A stretch of DNA of 64,000 nt from contig NZ_WUUS01000008.1 in assembly GCF_009831625.1 (NCBI RefSeq), positions 124,001-188,000 of the forward strand. Reading direction: 5' to 3'. This DNA comes from Halobaculum saliterrae (GTDB lineage Archaea > Halobacteriota > Halobacteria > Halobacteriales > Haloferacaceae). The position numbers and the translations under genes were made by a program. Each line of letters starts with the position of its first letter. The first letter of the stretch is position 1. This document shows, piece by piece, positions 50,275-58,989 of the stretch. The notes beneath the pieces were generated by a model that was not told the DNA's origin, ran no database searches, and saw only the letters and a program-made list of their open reading frames with translations.

Positions 50275-53200
50275 ATGCGGCTGCGAACGGCACTCAACGA
50301 CTACAAGCGCGACCGGGGTCACGGCTCGGCCGGCACCGCCAGCACCGTCCACGGCGCGCTGTCCGGACGCGGCGACCGGCTGGTCCACGTCGCCCCGACC
50401 GGCGGGATACGCGACTTCTCGTCGGCGCTGTCCGGCCTCTCGGGCATCGACCGCTCCCGGTTCGGGATCGAGACGGGCGAGCGAACGTACTGGTTCGACG
50501 AGCTGGAGACGGTCCGCCAGCACTACTACCGGGAGACGACCCTGGTGGAGACGGAGTACGACGCCGGCGAGTTCACCGTCCACCAGTACGACCTCACCCT
50601 CGGGCGCGAGCACGTCACACACGTCGAGTTGCGCGGGTCGATTCCGCCCGAGGCGCACCTCGTCGCCTTCCTCACGCTCGCGCCGGAGGGCCAGGAGACG
50701 CGCGTCGGCCGGCTCATCCACGAGGGCGACGGCCCGGTCGACGGCGACGCGGTGGAGGTGTTCCACCGCGAGGAACACGACTTCGTCACCGCCTCCACGG
50801 GCCTGGAGGACGTGCGCGCGCAGATCCCCGAGCGGTTCGAGGAGCTGCTCGATCCCGACCCCATCGCGCTCCCGCGCGAGGGCGCGCTCAACCGCTACGA
50901 GGACACGCACCTCAGCGGCGACGTGGTCGTCGCCGCCCCCCTGGAGCGCGCGGGTCGCGGGCTCCGAACGACGCTCGTGACCGCGCTGACCGACGGCGAT
51001 GTCGAGCGCGAGCGGGCCCTCGCGGACCTCCGGGAGTGCGCGAGCGACCACGCCGACGCCGACGAGCTTCGGACCGTGGCGCGCGAGCGCGCCGCAGCCG
51101 CCGCGGTCGCCGACGCCGGTCCGCGGCGGGCGACGGTCCGCGCCGACATGCGGGCGCTGTCGCTGCTCGAGGCGCCCAGCGGCGCTCGCATCGCCGGCCC
51201 GGAGTTCGACCCGTTCTTCCGTAACTCCGGGGGGTACGGCTACACCTGGTTCCGCGACGACGCGCGGATCTCCCGCCACCTGCTGGAGACGAACGAGCCG
51301 CTCGGGCTGGAGCTGGACCCCGAGTCGCTCGTGCGGAGCGCCCGGTTCTACTGCGGGGCACAACAGCCCGACGGCTCCTGGCCACACCGGGTGTGGGCCG
51401 TCGACGGGTCGCTCGCGCCCGGGTGGGCAAACGCGCGCGTCGAGGGGCGCGAGGGATCCGACGAGTACCAGGCCGACCAGACCGCGATCGTCGTCGGGTT
51501 CCTCGCGGCGCTCCTTCGCGAGCACGGCGACGCGCTGTCGGCCGATGACGAGCGGCTGATCCGCGAAAGCGTCGCCGCCGGCGTCGACGCGCTCGACGAC
51601 GCCCGTGGCGACGACGGACTCCCCCGGCGCTGTCAGAACCTCTGGGAGGACATGTCGGGGCGGTTCGCCCACACCGCCGCGACGTTCGTGGAGGCGTACG
51701 CCGCCGTCGCACGCGCGCCGGTGGACGACGCGCTCGCGGAGCGCTCGCGGGCGGCCGCGGAGGAGACGTTCGACGCGCTCGACGCGCTGTGGGTGGCCGA
51801 CCGCGGGGCGTACGCGGTCCGGCTCGCCGACGGCGAACGGGACGACCGGCTGGACGCCTCGACGTTCTCGCTCGTCGACGCTCTCGCGGCCGTCGATGCC
51901 GTCGACGGGATCGACGTCGGGGACGGGACCCTCGACCGCGTGACAGAGCACGTCCGGACGTCGATCGAGGAACTGTATCGCGACCCGAGCGAGTCGGCCG
52001 TCGAGGGACTGATCCGCTACGAGGGCGACGAGTGGCGGACCGACGGCCAGGACGGCGAGAAGGTGTGGACGCTCGCGACCGCGATGGGCGCCGACGCGGC
52101 CGCGACGCTCGGGGGACTACTGGGCGACCGCGGCCGCGAGGAGACCGGCGCGGGGCTGCTCGACCGCGCGGCGGAGCTGTACGGGCTGCTCGAGGACGGC
52201 GGGCCCCTGACGACGGCGATGGGCTACCTCCCGGAGCAGTGGTACGACGACGGCACGCCCGACAGCGCGACGCCGCTGGGGTACGCCCACTGCTTCCGGC
52301 TGGGCGCGACAGCCGCGCTCGCCGAGCGGGACGCGTTGCCGAGCGCGGCCGCGGCGCCGTCGGCGCCCACCGACCGGCCGCGCTGGACCACCGGCGAGAA
52401 GTTCGGCGTCGGCACCGTCGCCGACCACGGCGAGCCTGACGCCTCCCGCGTCTGGTACACGCTGACGGAGGGGGCGCTCACCGAGGTCCGGTTCCCCCGC
52501 GTGGACCTGATGAACCTGCGCACGCTGGATTTCATCGTCTCGGCGGCCGACGACGACTACACGGTTCGGACGCACGTCGAGGGCCGGCGCAGCGACGAGG
52601 ACACCGTCGATCGACGCGTTCGTCCGACCGCGGACGACGCGCTGGCGTACGAACACGTGATCACCGAGACGGGCGACGGTCGCGGCCACGAGTGGGAGCT
52701 CCGCGTCGAGTACGCGGTCGACCCGTCCCACGACGCGCTCGTCGCGGACGTGGACTTCCGCGCCGACGACGGGACCGAGTACCACGTGTTCGCGGCCGCG
52801 GACACCGCGCTCACGAACACGGGCACGCGCGACCGCGGCCTGCGCCTCGGCCAGCCCGGGAGCCACCACCTGGTCGCCCGCGACCCCGGCGCCTACACCG
52901 GCGAGCGGGACGACGCGCGGCTCGTCGACGAGGACGGCGACGGCTACTCCGTCGCCGTCGCGATGGCGACGGCCGACCGCTTCGACTGGGCGACCGTCTG
53001 CGCGGCCGGCAGCGACGAGCTGTCGGCGCTGTTCGCGACCGGCGAGGTGCCGCGGACGCGCTCGTCGATCGACGACGACAACGTCGTCCTCGTGGGGCGC
53101 CTCGGCGCCGGCAGACACACCAGCGAGACGCTCGCGCTCGGGTTCGCACGACAGGCGGACGCCTCGGCGGCGCTGGGCGAGGCGGTCGGGTCGCTCGCGA

Positions 53201-54837
53201 CCGGGTACGAGTCGGTCGCGACGGCGTACCGCGAGTCGTGGCGGACGTTCCTCGCGGACCGGCCCCTGCCCGAGGCCGTCGCCGGCGACGACGACCTCGC
53301 GAACCAGTACCGCGCGGCGCTGATGACGCTGCGCGCCGTCGAGGACAAGACGTACCACGGCGCCTCCGTGGCGTCGCCGTCCGTCCCGTGGGGCGAGGCG
53401 GTCCACGCGGACGAGCAGAAGGGGTACGGCTACAACTTCGTGTGGGCGCGGGACCTGTATCAGGTGTTCACCGCGTCGCTGCTCACCGACGACCTCGACA
53501 CCGCCGTCGACCAGCTGGGGTACATCTACGAGTACCAGCAGGACGAGGACGGCTTCATCCCCCAGAACACCTACCTGAACGGCATCACCCGGTGGGGCGG
53601 CGAACAGATGGACAACATCTCGTTCCCGGCGGTGATGGCCTACCAGCTGTGGGCGGCGGGCGTCGACTTCGCGGACACGCCGTACGACTACGAGCACGTC
53701 CGCCGGTCGGCCGACTACGTCGCCCGCAACGGTCCCGCCAGCGGGCAGGAGCGCTGGGAGGAGGAGGCCGGCTACTCGCCGTCGTCGATCGCCGCCGAGA
53801 TCGCGGGACTGGCGTGTGCGGGGAAGCTCGCGCTGGAGGTCGGCGACGACGCCGACGCGCTCGTGTGGCTCGCGCTGGCCGACCGCTGGACCGACGAGGT
53901 GGAGACGTGGACGGCCACCGACTCGGGCACCGCCCGGCACACGCACACGCCGTACTACGTTCGGGTCACCCAGGACGGCGATCCGGAGGCCGGCCACCTG
54001 CGGACGCTCGCCAACGACGGCCCGCGCCTCGACGAGCGGGACGTCATCGACGCCGGCTTCCTCGAGCTCGTTCGCCTCGGGATCAAGCCGTGGGACGACG
54101 AGACGGTCCGCAACTCCGTGCGCGAGGTCGACGACACGATCCGGGTCGACCTCCCCGTCGGGGTCGCCTTCTACCGCTACAACGGCGACGGCTACGGCGA
54201 GCGCGACGAGGGCGACGTGGGCGCGCCGTGGTCGGTCGACAACCACGGGAAGGGCCGCCTGTGGCCCCTCCTGACCGGCGAGCGCGGCGAGTACGAACTC
54301 CGGGCGGACCCCGCGGAGACCGACCGTGAGCCGGAGTTGGAGCCGACCGCCCTCCTGCGAACGATGGAGCGGTTCGCCAACTCCGGCCGGATGATCGCGG
54401 AGCAGGTCTGGGACCGCGACTACCGGACGGAGTACGACTGGGGCTACGGTGAGGGAACCGGGAGCGCGACGCCGCTGGCGTGGTCGATGGCGCAGTTCGT
54501 CCGCCTCGCGCACGGCGTGGAGGCCGGCGAGCCGGTCGAGACGCCGGCGTTCGTTCGCGAGCGCTTCCTCGACAGGCGGCTCCACGACAGCGACGCGAAG
54601 CCCGCGCTGCGCGTCGACACGAACTTCCAGGGCAACACCGTCGTCGTCTCCGGCGAGACCACCGGCGTGCGCGTCGCCGTGACGACGCCCGTCGACTCCG
54701 CGGTCGTCACCCCCGAGGAGGGGGAGTTCGAGGCGACGCTCGACATCGGCTACGGCGAGAACGACATCACCGTCGCCGCCGCGGGCGACGAGGATCTGGA
54801 GACGGCCGCGACCACGGTCACCCGGTTCACGGTCTGA
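50275..54837 (+). CDS. Tandem GH15-type glucoamylase/glucodextranase-like protein
   Basis: 1520 residues, about twice the size of a glucoamylase. The N-terminal half (1-690) is a GH15 unit: a beta-sandwich domain, then YGYTWFRDDARISRHL, PDGSWPHRVW, EYQADQTAIVVGFL and an alpha/alpha barrel. The second half (from about 700) repeats the layout with a glucodextranase-like N domain (GEKFGVGTVADHGEPDASRVW), then KGYGYNFVWARDLYQVF, RWEEEAGYSPSS (likely acid Glu) and GRLWPLLTGERGEYEL (likely base Glu). A C-terminal beta domain follows. Glucoamylases release glucose from alpha-glucan ends. No signal peptide is seen. The first unit may be non-catalytic. Confidence 0.85.
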   Translation: MRLRTALNDYKRDRGHGSAGTASTVHGALSGRGDRLVHVAPTGGIRDFSSALSGLSGIDRSRFGIETGERTYWFDELETVRQHYYRETTLVETEYDAGEFTVHQYDLTLGREHVTHVELRGSIPPEAHLVAFLTLAPEGQETRVGRLIHEGDGPVDGDAVEVFHREEHDFVTASTGLEDVRAQIPERFEELLDPDPIALPREGALNRYEDTHLSGDVVVAAPLERAGRGLRTTLVTALTDGDVERERALADLRECASDHADADELRTVARERAAAAAVADAGPRRATVRADMRALSLLEAPSGARIAGPEFDPFFRNSGGYGYTWFRDDARISRHLLETNEPLGLELDPESLVRSARFYCGAQQPDGSWPHRVWAVDGSLAPGWANARVEGREGSDEYQADQTAIVVGFLAALLREHGDALSADDERLIRESVAAGVDALDDARGDDGLPRRCQNLWEDMSGRFAHTAATFVEAYAAVARAPVDDALAERSRAAAEETFDALDALWVADRGAYAVRLADGERDDRLDASTFSLVDALAAVDAVDGIDVGDGTLDRVTEHVRTSIEELYRDPSESAVEGLIRYEGDEWRTDGQDGEKVWTLATAMGADAAATLGGLLGDRGREETGAGLLDRAAELYGLLEDGGPLTTAMGYLPEQWYDDGTPDSATPLGYAHCFRLGATAALAERDALPSAAAAPSAPTDRPRWTTGEKFGVGTVADHGEPDASRVWYTLTEGALTEVRFPRVDLMNLRTLDFIVSAADDDYTVRTHVEGRRSDEDTVDRRVRPTADDALAYEHVITETGDGRGHEWELRVEYAVDPSHDALVADVDFRADDGTEYHVFAAADTALTNTGTRDRGLRLGQPGSHHLVARDPGAYTGERDDARLVDEDGDGYSVAVAMATADRFDWATVCAAGSDELSALFATGEVPRTRSSIDDDNVVLVGRLGAGRHTSETLALGFARQADASAALGEAVGSLATGYESVATAYRESWRTFLADRPLPEAVAGDDDLANQYRAALMTLRAVEDKTYHGASVASPSVPWGEAVHADEQKGYGYNFVWARDLYQVFTASLLTDDLDTAVDQLGYIYEYQQDEDGFIPQNTYLNGITRWGGEQMDNISFPAVMAYQLWAAGVDFADTPYDYEHVRRSADYVARNGPASGQERWEEEAGYSPSSIAAEIAGLACAGKLALEVGDDADALVWLALADRWTDEVETWTATDSGTARHTHTPYYVRVTQDGDPEAGHLRTLANDGPRLDERDVIDAGFLELVRLGIKPWDDETVRNSVREVDDTIRVDLPVGVAFYRYNGDGYGERDEGDVGAPWSVDNHGKGRLWPLLTGERGEYELRADPAETDREPELEPTALLRTMERFANSGRMIAEQVWDRDYRTEYDWGYGEGTGSATPLAWSMAQFVRLAHGVEAGEPVETPAFVRERFLDRRLHDSDAKPALRVDTNFQGNTVVVSGETTGVRVAVTTPVDSAVVTPEEGEFEATLDIGYGENDITVAAAGDEDLETAATTVTRFTV

Positions 54838-54944
54838 GCGTCGCGTCCGGCGGTCCTTCCCGCTTCGATTCTCGGTCCCGCCTCCGACCCCCGGTCGCCT
54901 CTCGGATCGGCGATCTGTCGTCCGTCCACCGCGATCACCTAGTA

Positions 54945-54958
54945 GGTGTTTATACACC
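54945..54958 (+). promoter_or_regulatory. Inverted repeat over a TATA-like core before the NUDIX gene
   Basis: GGTGT-TTAT-ACACC is a perfect 5-base-arm inverted repeat with a TATA-like centre. It lies 42-55 bases before the ATG at 55000. A second TATA-like element (CCTTTACC) is 24-31 bases before that ATG. An operator covering the promoter is plausible. Confidence 0.45.
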
Positions 54959-54999
54959 CTCAGGGGTACCTTTACCACCGAACGAGTCAACCGACTCAT

Positions 55000-55470
55000 A
55001 TGACCGAGCCGGAGACCACGTACGTCGGGAAGGCGTGCGCGTACATCACCCGCGGCGGCTCGCAGCTACTGGTGTTCGAGGGACCGGGGCACGACGGGTT
55101 GCAGATACCGAAGGGAACGATCGAACCCGGCGAGCGTCCGCGGAGCGCGCTGTTCAGGGAGGTGCGCGAGGAGAGCGGGCTGGCGACGCTTTCGAGCGTC
55201 GACAGGGTGGCGACGGACGTATGGAACCGGCGCGAGTCGCCCCCGAAGGCGTACGTGCGGCACTTCTACCACGCGAGCGTCCACGAACCCCGCGACAGCT
55301 GGACGCACGTCGTCCGTGACGGCGGCGACGAGCACGGCAGCGAGTTCGAGTTCTCGTGGGTGGACATCGACGAGGCGCGCGACCGGCAGTTCGCGCTGGC
55401 GCTGGACGACTACGTCCACCGACTCTCCGAGCGGCCGAGCGCCGTCCGGGTCGCCGAGGCCGCCGACTGA
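55000..55470 (+). CDS. NUDIX hydrolase
   Basis: 156 residues from the ATG at 55000; the frame extends 18 codons upstream into the promoter. The NUDIX box reads G-x5-E-x7-REVREESG (GTIEPGERPRSALFREVREE, then SGL), with all metal-binding acids present. The central strand AYITRGGSQLLVFEG and the C-terminal FSWVDIDEARDRQF fit a compact NUDIX fold. It likely removes nucleoside diphosphate moieties from damaged nucleotides or from dinucleoside polyphosphates. Substrate unknown. Single gene. Confidence 0.85.
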   Translation: MTEPETTYVGKACAYITRGGSQLLVFEGPGHDGLQIPKGTIEPGERPRSALFREVREESGLATLSSVDRVATDVWNRRESPPKAYVRHFYHASVHEPRDSWTHVVRDGGDEHGSEFEFSWVDIDEARDRQFALALDDYVHRLSERPSAVRVAEAAD

Positions 55471-55550
55471 ACGTGGCCGGCTCGCGGGTCGCGGAGAACC
55501 GGCCGCGGGCGGACCGCCGCAACCGGCGGGTTCCGCCGACGGCGAACGGA

Positions 55551-55558
55551 TTTATGTG
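55551..55558 (+). promoter_or_regulatory. TATA-like box of the metallo-beta-lactamase gene
   Basis: TTTATGTG lies 25-32 bases before the ATG at 55583. Confidence 0.45.
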
Positions 55559-55582
55559 TAATTCGACCGAACACACGGGTGC

Positions 55583-56308
55583 ATGACACCCATGGACCTC
55601 ACCTGGCACGGTCACTCCACCTGGACGGTCGAGATCGAGGACACCACCTTCCTGATCGACCCGTTCTTCGACAACCCGCACACCGACACCGACCCCGAGG
55701 AGGTCGACCCGGACCACGTCCTCCTCACCCACGGCCACGCCGACCACATCGGCGACGTGGACCGCTTCCGCGGCGCCCACGTTGTCGGGACGCCGGAAGT
55801 CACCGGCTACGTGACCGACGAGTACGGCGTCGAGGACACGACGGGGATGAACCTCGGCGGGACCGTCGAGCTGGGCGACGCGTTCGTGACCATGGTCCGC
55901 GCGGACCACACGAACGGCCTCGACACCGGGTACGGCGCCTCCGGCGGCACGCCGGGGGGCTACGTCATCTCCGAGACGAAGCCCACACAGGAGGCCGACC
56001 CCGACAGCACGACGTTCTACCACGCCGGCGACACCGCCCTGATGTCGGAGATGAGGGACGTGATCGCGCCGTTCCTCGAGCCCGACGCGGCGGCGGTGCC
56101 GGCGGGCGACCACTTCACGATGGGTCCGGCGCAGGCGGCCATCGCCGTCGACTGGCTCGACGTCGACTACGCGTTCCCGATGCACTACGACTCGTTCCCG
56201 CCGATCGAGATCGAGACGGACGACTTCGTCCGTGAGGTGCGCGCGACCGGCAGCGACGCCGAGCCCGTCGTCCTCGACGGCGACGAGACGTTCACGATCG
56301 GGGAGTAG
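55583..56308 (+). CDS. Metal-dependent hydrolase, metallo-beta-lactamase fold (UPF0173-like)
   Basis: 241 residues from ATG 55583 (an alternative ATG is four codons later). The fold signature is visible: [23 protein letters not shown], metal-binding [23 protein letters not shown] and [11 protein letters not shown]. It lacks a long C-terminal domain, like UPF0173 (YtkL type) proteins. It hydrolyses an unknown ester or phosphodiester using Zn2+ or Mn2+. Single gene with a weak TATA element. Confidence 0.87.
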   Translation: MTPMDLTWHGHSTWTVEIEDTTFLIDPFFDNPHTDTDPEEVDPDHVLLTHGHADHIGDVDRFRGAHVVGTPEVTGYVTDEYGVEDTTGMNLGGTVELGDAFVTMVRADHTNGLDTGYGASGGTPGGYVISETKPTQEADPDSTTFYHAGDTALMSEMRDVIAPFLEPDAAAVPAGDHFTMGPAQAAIAVDWLDVDYAFPMHYDSFPPIEIETDDFVREVRATGSDAEPVVLDGDETFTIGE

Positions 56309-56416
56309 TCGGTCGACTTCCCGGTCCGCGGCAGCTCTGCTCCCCGGTCCGTGGGTCCCGACTCTCCGGCCCCCGAAGGGTAGACCGTTCCTGCGTGGGT
56401 CACACACCGCAGTAAC

Positions 56417-56426
56417 AAGGTTTACG
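56417..56426 (+). promoter_or_regulatory. TATA-like box of the osmC gene
   Basis: AAGGTTTACG is centred about 31 bases before the ATG at 56453. Confidence 0.4.
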
Positions 56427-56452
56427 CGCGAACCGCCCGTGGTCTCGGACGC

Positions 56453-56851
56453 ATGTCAGACATCGAAACCTCAACCGTCAGCGAAGAGGGCTTCACCAGC
56501 ACGAGCGAGGTCGGCGACTTCTCGCTCACCATCGACGCGCTCGGCGAGGACGGCCCCGATCCCAACTCGGTTCTGGTTGCCGACTACGCCTCCTGCTTCC
56601 TGCCCGCCTTCCGCGTCGGCGCCAAGCAGCGCGGGCACGAGGACCTCGGGAAGGTCCAGATCGACGCCGAGGCCGACCTCGACGACGACGACGACCTCGC
56701 CGCGATCCGCTTCGACATCCACGTCGAGGCCGACCTCGACGACGAGACGCTCGCCGACGTCGTCGAGCGTGCCGAGGGCATCTGTCACGTCCACGCGGCG
56801 CTGCGCGAGGAGCTCCACGCCGACATCAGGGCCCGCGCGGACGCCTTCTGA
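56453..56851 (+). CDS. OsmC family protein
   Basis: 132 residues. DFSLTIDALGEDGPDPNSVLVADYASCFLPAF includes the peroxidatic Cys region (YASCF) and GICHVHAALRE the second Cys region with CH. It resembles OsmC/YhfA-type thiol peroxidases that reduce organic hydroperoxides; the two Cys positions are both present. A small cytoplasmic protein. The stop codon is the first base of an 18-base tandem duplication. Confidence 0.83.
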   Translation: MSDIETSTVSEEGFTSTSEVGDFSLTIDALGEDGPDPNSVLVADYASCFLPAFRVGAKQRGHEDLGKVQIDAEADLDDDDDLAAIRFDIHVEADLDDETLADVVERAEGICHVHAALREELHADIRARADAF

Positions 56852-56884
56852 GGCGAGCGCTCCCGCTGAGGCGAGCGCTCCCGC
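56849..56884. repeat. 18-base perfect tandem duplication at the osmC stop
   Basis: The 18-base unit TGAGGCGAGCGCTCCCGC occurs at 56849-56866 and 56867-56884. The first copy starts with the osmC stop codon and the second copies it in phase. Confidence 0.8.
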
Positions 56885-56906
56885 TCGCGAACGTTTCCCG
56901 GTTTTT
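56871..56906 (+). terminator. osmC transcription terminator
   Basis: GCGAGC pairs with GCTCGC (56871-56876 and 56883-56888) around a 6-base loop; a TTTTT run follows at 56902-56906. This fits intrinsic-like archaeal termination after osmC. Confidence 0.5.
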
Positions 56907-56948
56907 CGGAGATCGACCGTCCGAGAGCGACCCGTGCCGCCTGCGGAC

Positions 56949-57098
56949 TCAGCGGCGGACGTCGTCGTCCCGGTAGGACCGGTACGTCATCGCGCGGCCG
57001 TCGATGATCACGACCTCCTCGTCGGTGTGGTCGCTCACGACCCCGATGGGGTCGTCAGGCTCGTCACGGAAGACGTACGGTGAGTCGCGCTCTTCCAT
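56949..57098 (-). CDS. Small conserved-looking hypothetical protein (49 aa)
   Basis: 49 residues read on the minus strand: MEERDSPYVFRDEPDDPIG, VVSDHTDEEVVIIDGRAMTY and RSYRDDDVRR. A strand-loop-strand is suggested by VVSDH and VVIIDGR. The evidence for a real gene is a good TATA box (TATAAACC on the plus strand, 57123-57130) 25 bases before the ATG at 57098, making a leaderless transcript, and biased haloarchaeal codons. No family recognised. Confidence 0.6.
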   Translation of the reverse strand: MEERDSPYVFRDEPDDPIGVVSDHTDEEVVIIDGRAMTYRSYRDDDVRR

Positions 57099-57122
57099 GT
57101 CAACAAATAACACGCTATCTCA

Positions 57123-57130
57123 TATAAACC
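57123..57130 (-). promoter_or_regulatory. TATA box of the 49-residue gene
   Basis: On the minus strand GGTTTATA sits 25-32 bases before the ATG at 57098. Confidence 0.55.
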
Positions 57131-57269
57131 TTCGTCAGACAGTACCACACATGATTCTCGGCGAGGCGACTGTTCACGGTTCCGCGAGCGGGTTCGATCG
57201 CGGGTGGACGGCTCGGCTCACGGGCCTCCCGTCGTCCTCCCGAGATCCTCCCGAGAACGCCCGGTCGCT

Positions 57270-57866
57270 CTATTCGTCCGCGGCGGCGGGCTCGACCCCG
57301 TGGTCGATGTCGGTGCCAAGCACGTCCAGGAACGCCGCGAGCCACTCGGCGTGGTCGGGCCACGCCTGCCCCGTGACGAGGTTCCCGTCGACGACGACCT
57401 CGTCGACCCACGAACAGCCAGCGGCCTTCATTTCCGGCTCGAGCGCGGGGTAGGCGGTGATCTCTCGACCGTCGAGCACGCCCGCGGCCGCGAGGATCTG
57501 CGGGCCGTGACACAGGGCCGCGACGGGCTTGTCCGCCTCGAAGAAGTGCCGAACCACGTCGAGCACGTCCGGGTTCGTCCGGAGGTACTCCGGGGCGCGC
57601 CCGCCGGGGACGACGAGCGCGTCGTAGTCGGCCGGGTCCACGTCCCCGACCGCGCCGTCGACGACGAAGTCGTGACCGCGCTCCTCGAGGTACGTCTGGT
57701 CGCCGCGGAAGTCGTGGATCGCCGTCTTCACCGACTCCCCCTCGTCCTTCTCCGGCGCGACGGCGTGGACCTCGTGGCCCACCGTCTCCAGCGCCTGGTA
57801 CGGTACCATGACCTCGTAGTCCTCCACGAAGTCGCCCGCGAGTTCGAGGACGGTTCTGCCGCTCAT
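57270..57866 (-). CDS. DJ-1/PfpI family protein
   Basis: 198 residues from the ATG at 57866; the frame is open upstream without protein-like sequence. The central DYDALVVPGGRAPEYLRT and the nucleophile elbow AALCHGPQIL (Cys) are classic. EGESVKTAIHDFRGD and VTGQAWPDHAEWLAAFLDVL complete the fold. Members are glyoxalase III, deglycase or chaperone-type proteins; activity cannot be chosen from sequence. It is a single gene on the minus strand. Confidence 0.88.
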   Translation of the reverse strand: MSGRTVLELAGDFVEDYEVMVPYQALETVGHEVHAVAPEKDEGESVKTAIHDFRGDQTYLEERGHDFVVDGAVGDVDPADYDALVVPGGRAPEYLRTNPDVLDVVRHFFEADKPVAALCHGPQILAAAGVLDGREITAYPALEPEMKAAGCSWVDEVVVDGNLVTGQAWPDHAEWLAAFLDVLGTDIDHGVEPAAADE

Positions 57867-57978
57867 GATCGGATCCCGTTCGATCGTATCAATCGAGCAA
57901 TCAAAACTGTATCGGCGGGTCGGCCGCGGCTCGCTCGCGGATCGACTCCCGGCCGTCCACGGGTCGCCGGGGGATCGA

Positions 57979-58821
57979 CTACCTGTCGTCCGCAACTGAC
58001 GACCCGTCGAGCGAGCGGTCAGCTCCGGCGTCCGCCGCCGCCTCCGCGTCGAGCACGCGGTCGAGTTCGCTGAGGTCGTCGAGGACGTAGTCCGGGTCGT
58101 ACGACGAGTCGGCGACGTCGGCGCGGTCGGTGACGCCCGTGAGGACGACCGCGGTCGTCATCCCGGCGTCGGCGCCGAGAGCGACGTCCGTGTCGAGCCG
58201 GTCGCCGACGACGAGGCACTCCTCGGCCGGGCGACCGATCCGGTCGAGGACCAGTTCGCGGGCGGCCGCCGAGGGCTTGCCCAGCACCGCCTCGGGGTCG
58301 TGGTCGAGCACGCCACGGACGGCGTTGATCACCGCACCCGACCCGGGGACGAACGCGTCGGACCCCGGGATCACCCGGTCCGGGTCGCTGCCGACGTAGG
58401 GCGTGCCGTCCTCGAGCGCCCACAGCGCCCGCGAGAGGTCGTCGTAGTCGAACTCGCGGTCGACGGAGATCACGCCCGCCTCCGCGTCGGCGTGGTCGTC
58501 GACGACCGTCAGGCCCGCCGCCTCGAGCTGCTCGACGAACCCGGACTCGCCGAGCACGTACAGCGCGTCGTCGGGGTGGTGCTCACGGAGGTACGCGACG
58601 GTGCTGTCGGCGGCGGTCACCACCTCCGTCTCGTCCGCGTCGATGCCGGCGGCGTCGAGGCGGTCGACGTACGCCGCCGGTCCCTTCGTCGGGTTGTTCG
58701 AGCAGAAGCAGACGTCGAACCCCGCATCGCGCAGGCGCCCCATCGCCGCCGGCGCTCCGGGGATCGGGTCGCGCCCCCGGACCACGGTCCCGTCCACGTC
58801 GAGCACGACTCCGCGTATCAC
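57979..58821 (-). CDS. HAD-IIA family hydrolase (NagD/p-nitrophenyl phosphatase type)
   Basis: 280 residues from a GTG at 58821, preferred over the ATG at 58848 because GGAG lies 5 bases before the GTG. The HAD motifs are VVLDVDGTVVRG (motif I, both catalytic Asp), CSNNPTKG (motif II), and GKPSAAARELVLDRI with VVGDRLDTDVALGADAG (motifs III and IV). The C2-type cap lies between. It likely dephosphorylates phosphoglycolate-like or sugar phosphates. Its N-terminus is divergent from gch3, 168 bases away. Confidence 0.88.
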   Translation of the reverse strand: MIRGVVLDVDGTVVRGRDPIPGAPAAMGRLRDAGFDVCFCSNNPTKGPAAYVDRLDAAGIDADETEVVTAADSTVAYLREHHPDDALYVLGESGFVEQLEAAGLTVVDDHADAEAGVISVDREFDYDDLSRALWALEDGTPYVGSDPDRVIPGSDAFVPGSGAVINAVRGVLDHDPEAVLGKPSAAARELVLDRIGRPAEECLVVGDRLDTDVALGADAGMTTAVVLTGVTDRADVADSSYDPDYVLDDLSELDRVLDAEAAADAGADRSLDGSSVADDR

Positions 58822-58989
58822 GATCGCTCCTTCGGACGGGACGATCATGAAGCCGTCGCCGGGGGAACGGGGCGACGGCGGGTCGACGACCGGGGCGCAC
58901 GCCCGGCGGGGGCGAGCGTCGGGGACCGGACCGTCACGGATCCGTGAACGGTAACGCGTATGTGTCGCCGCCCCCGGGATCGGAACACA

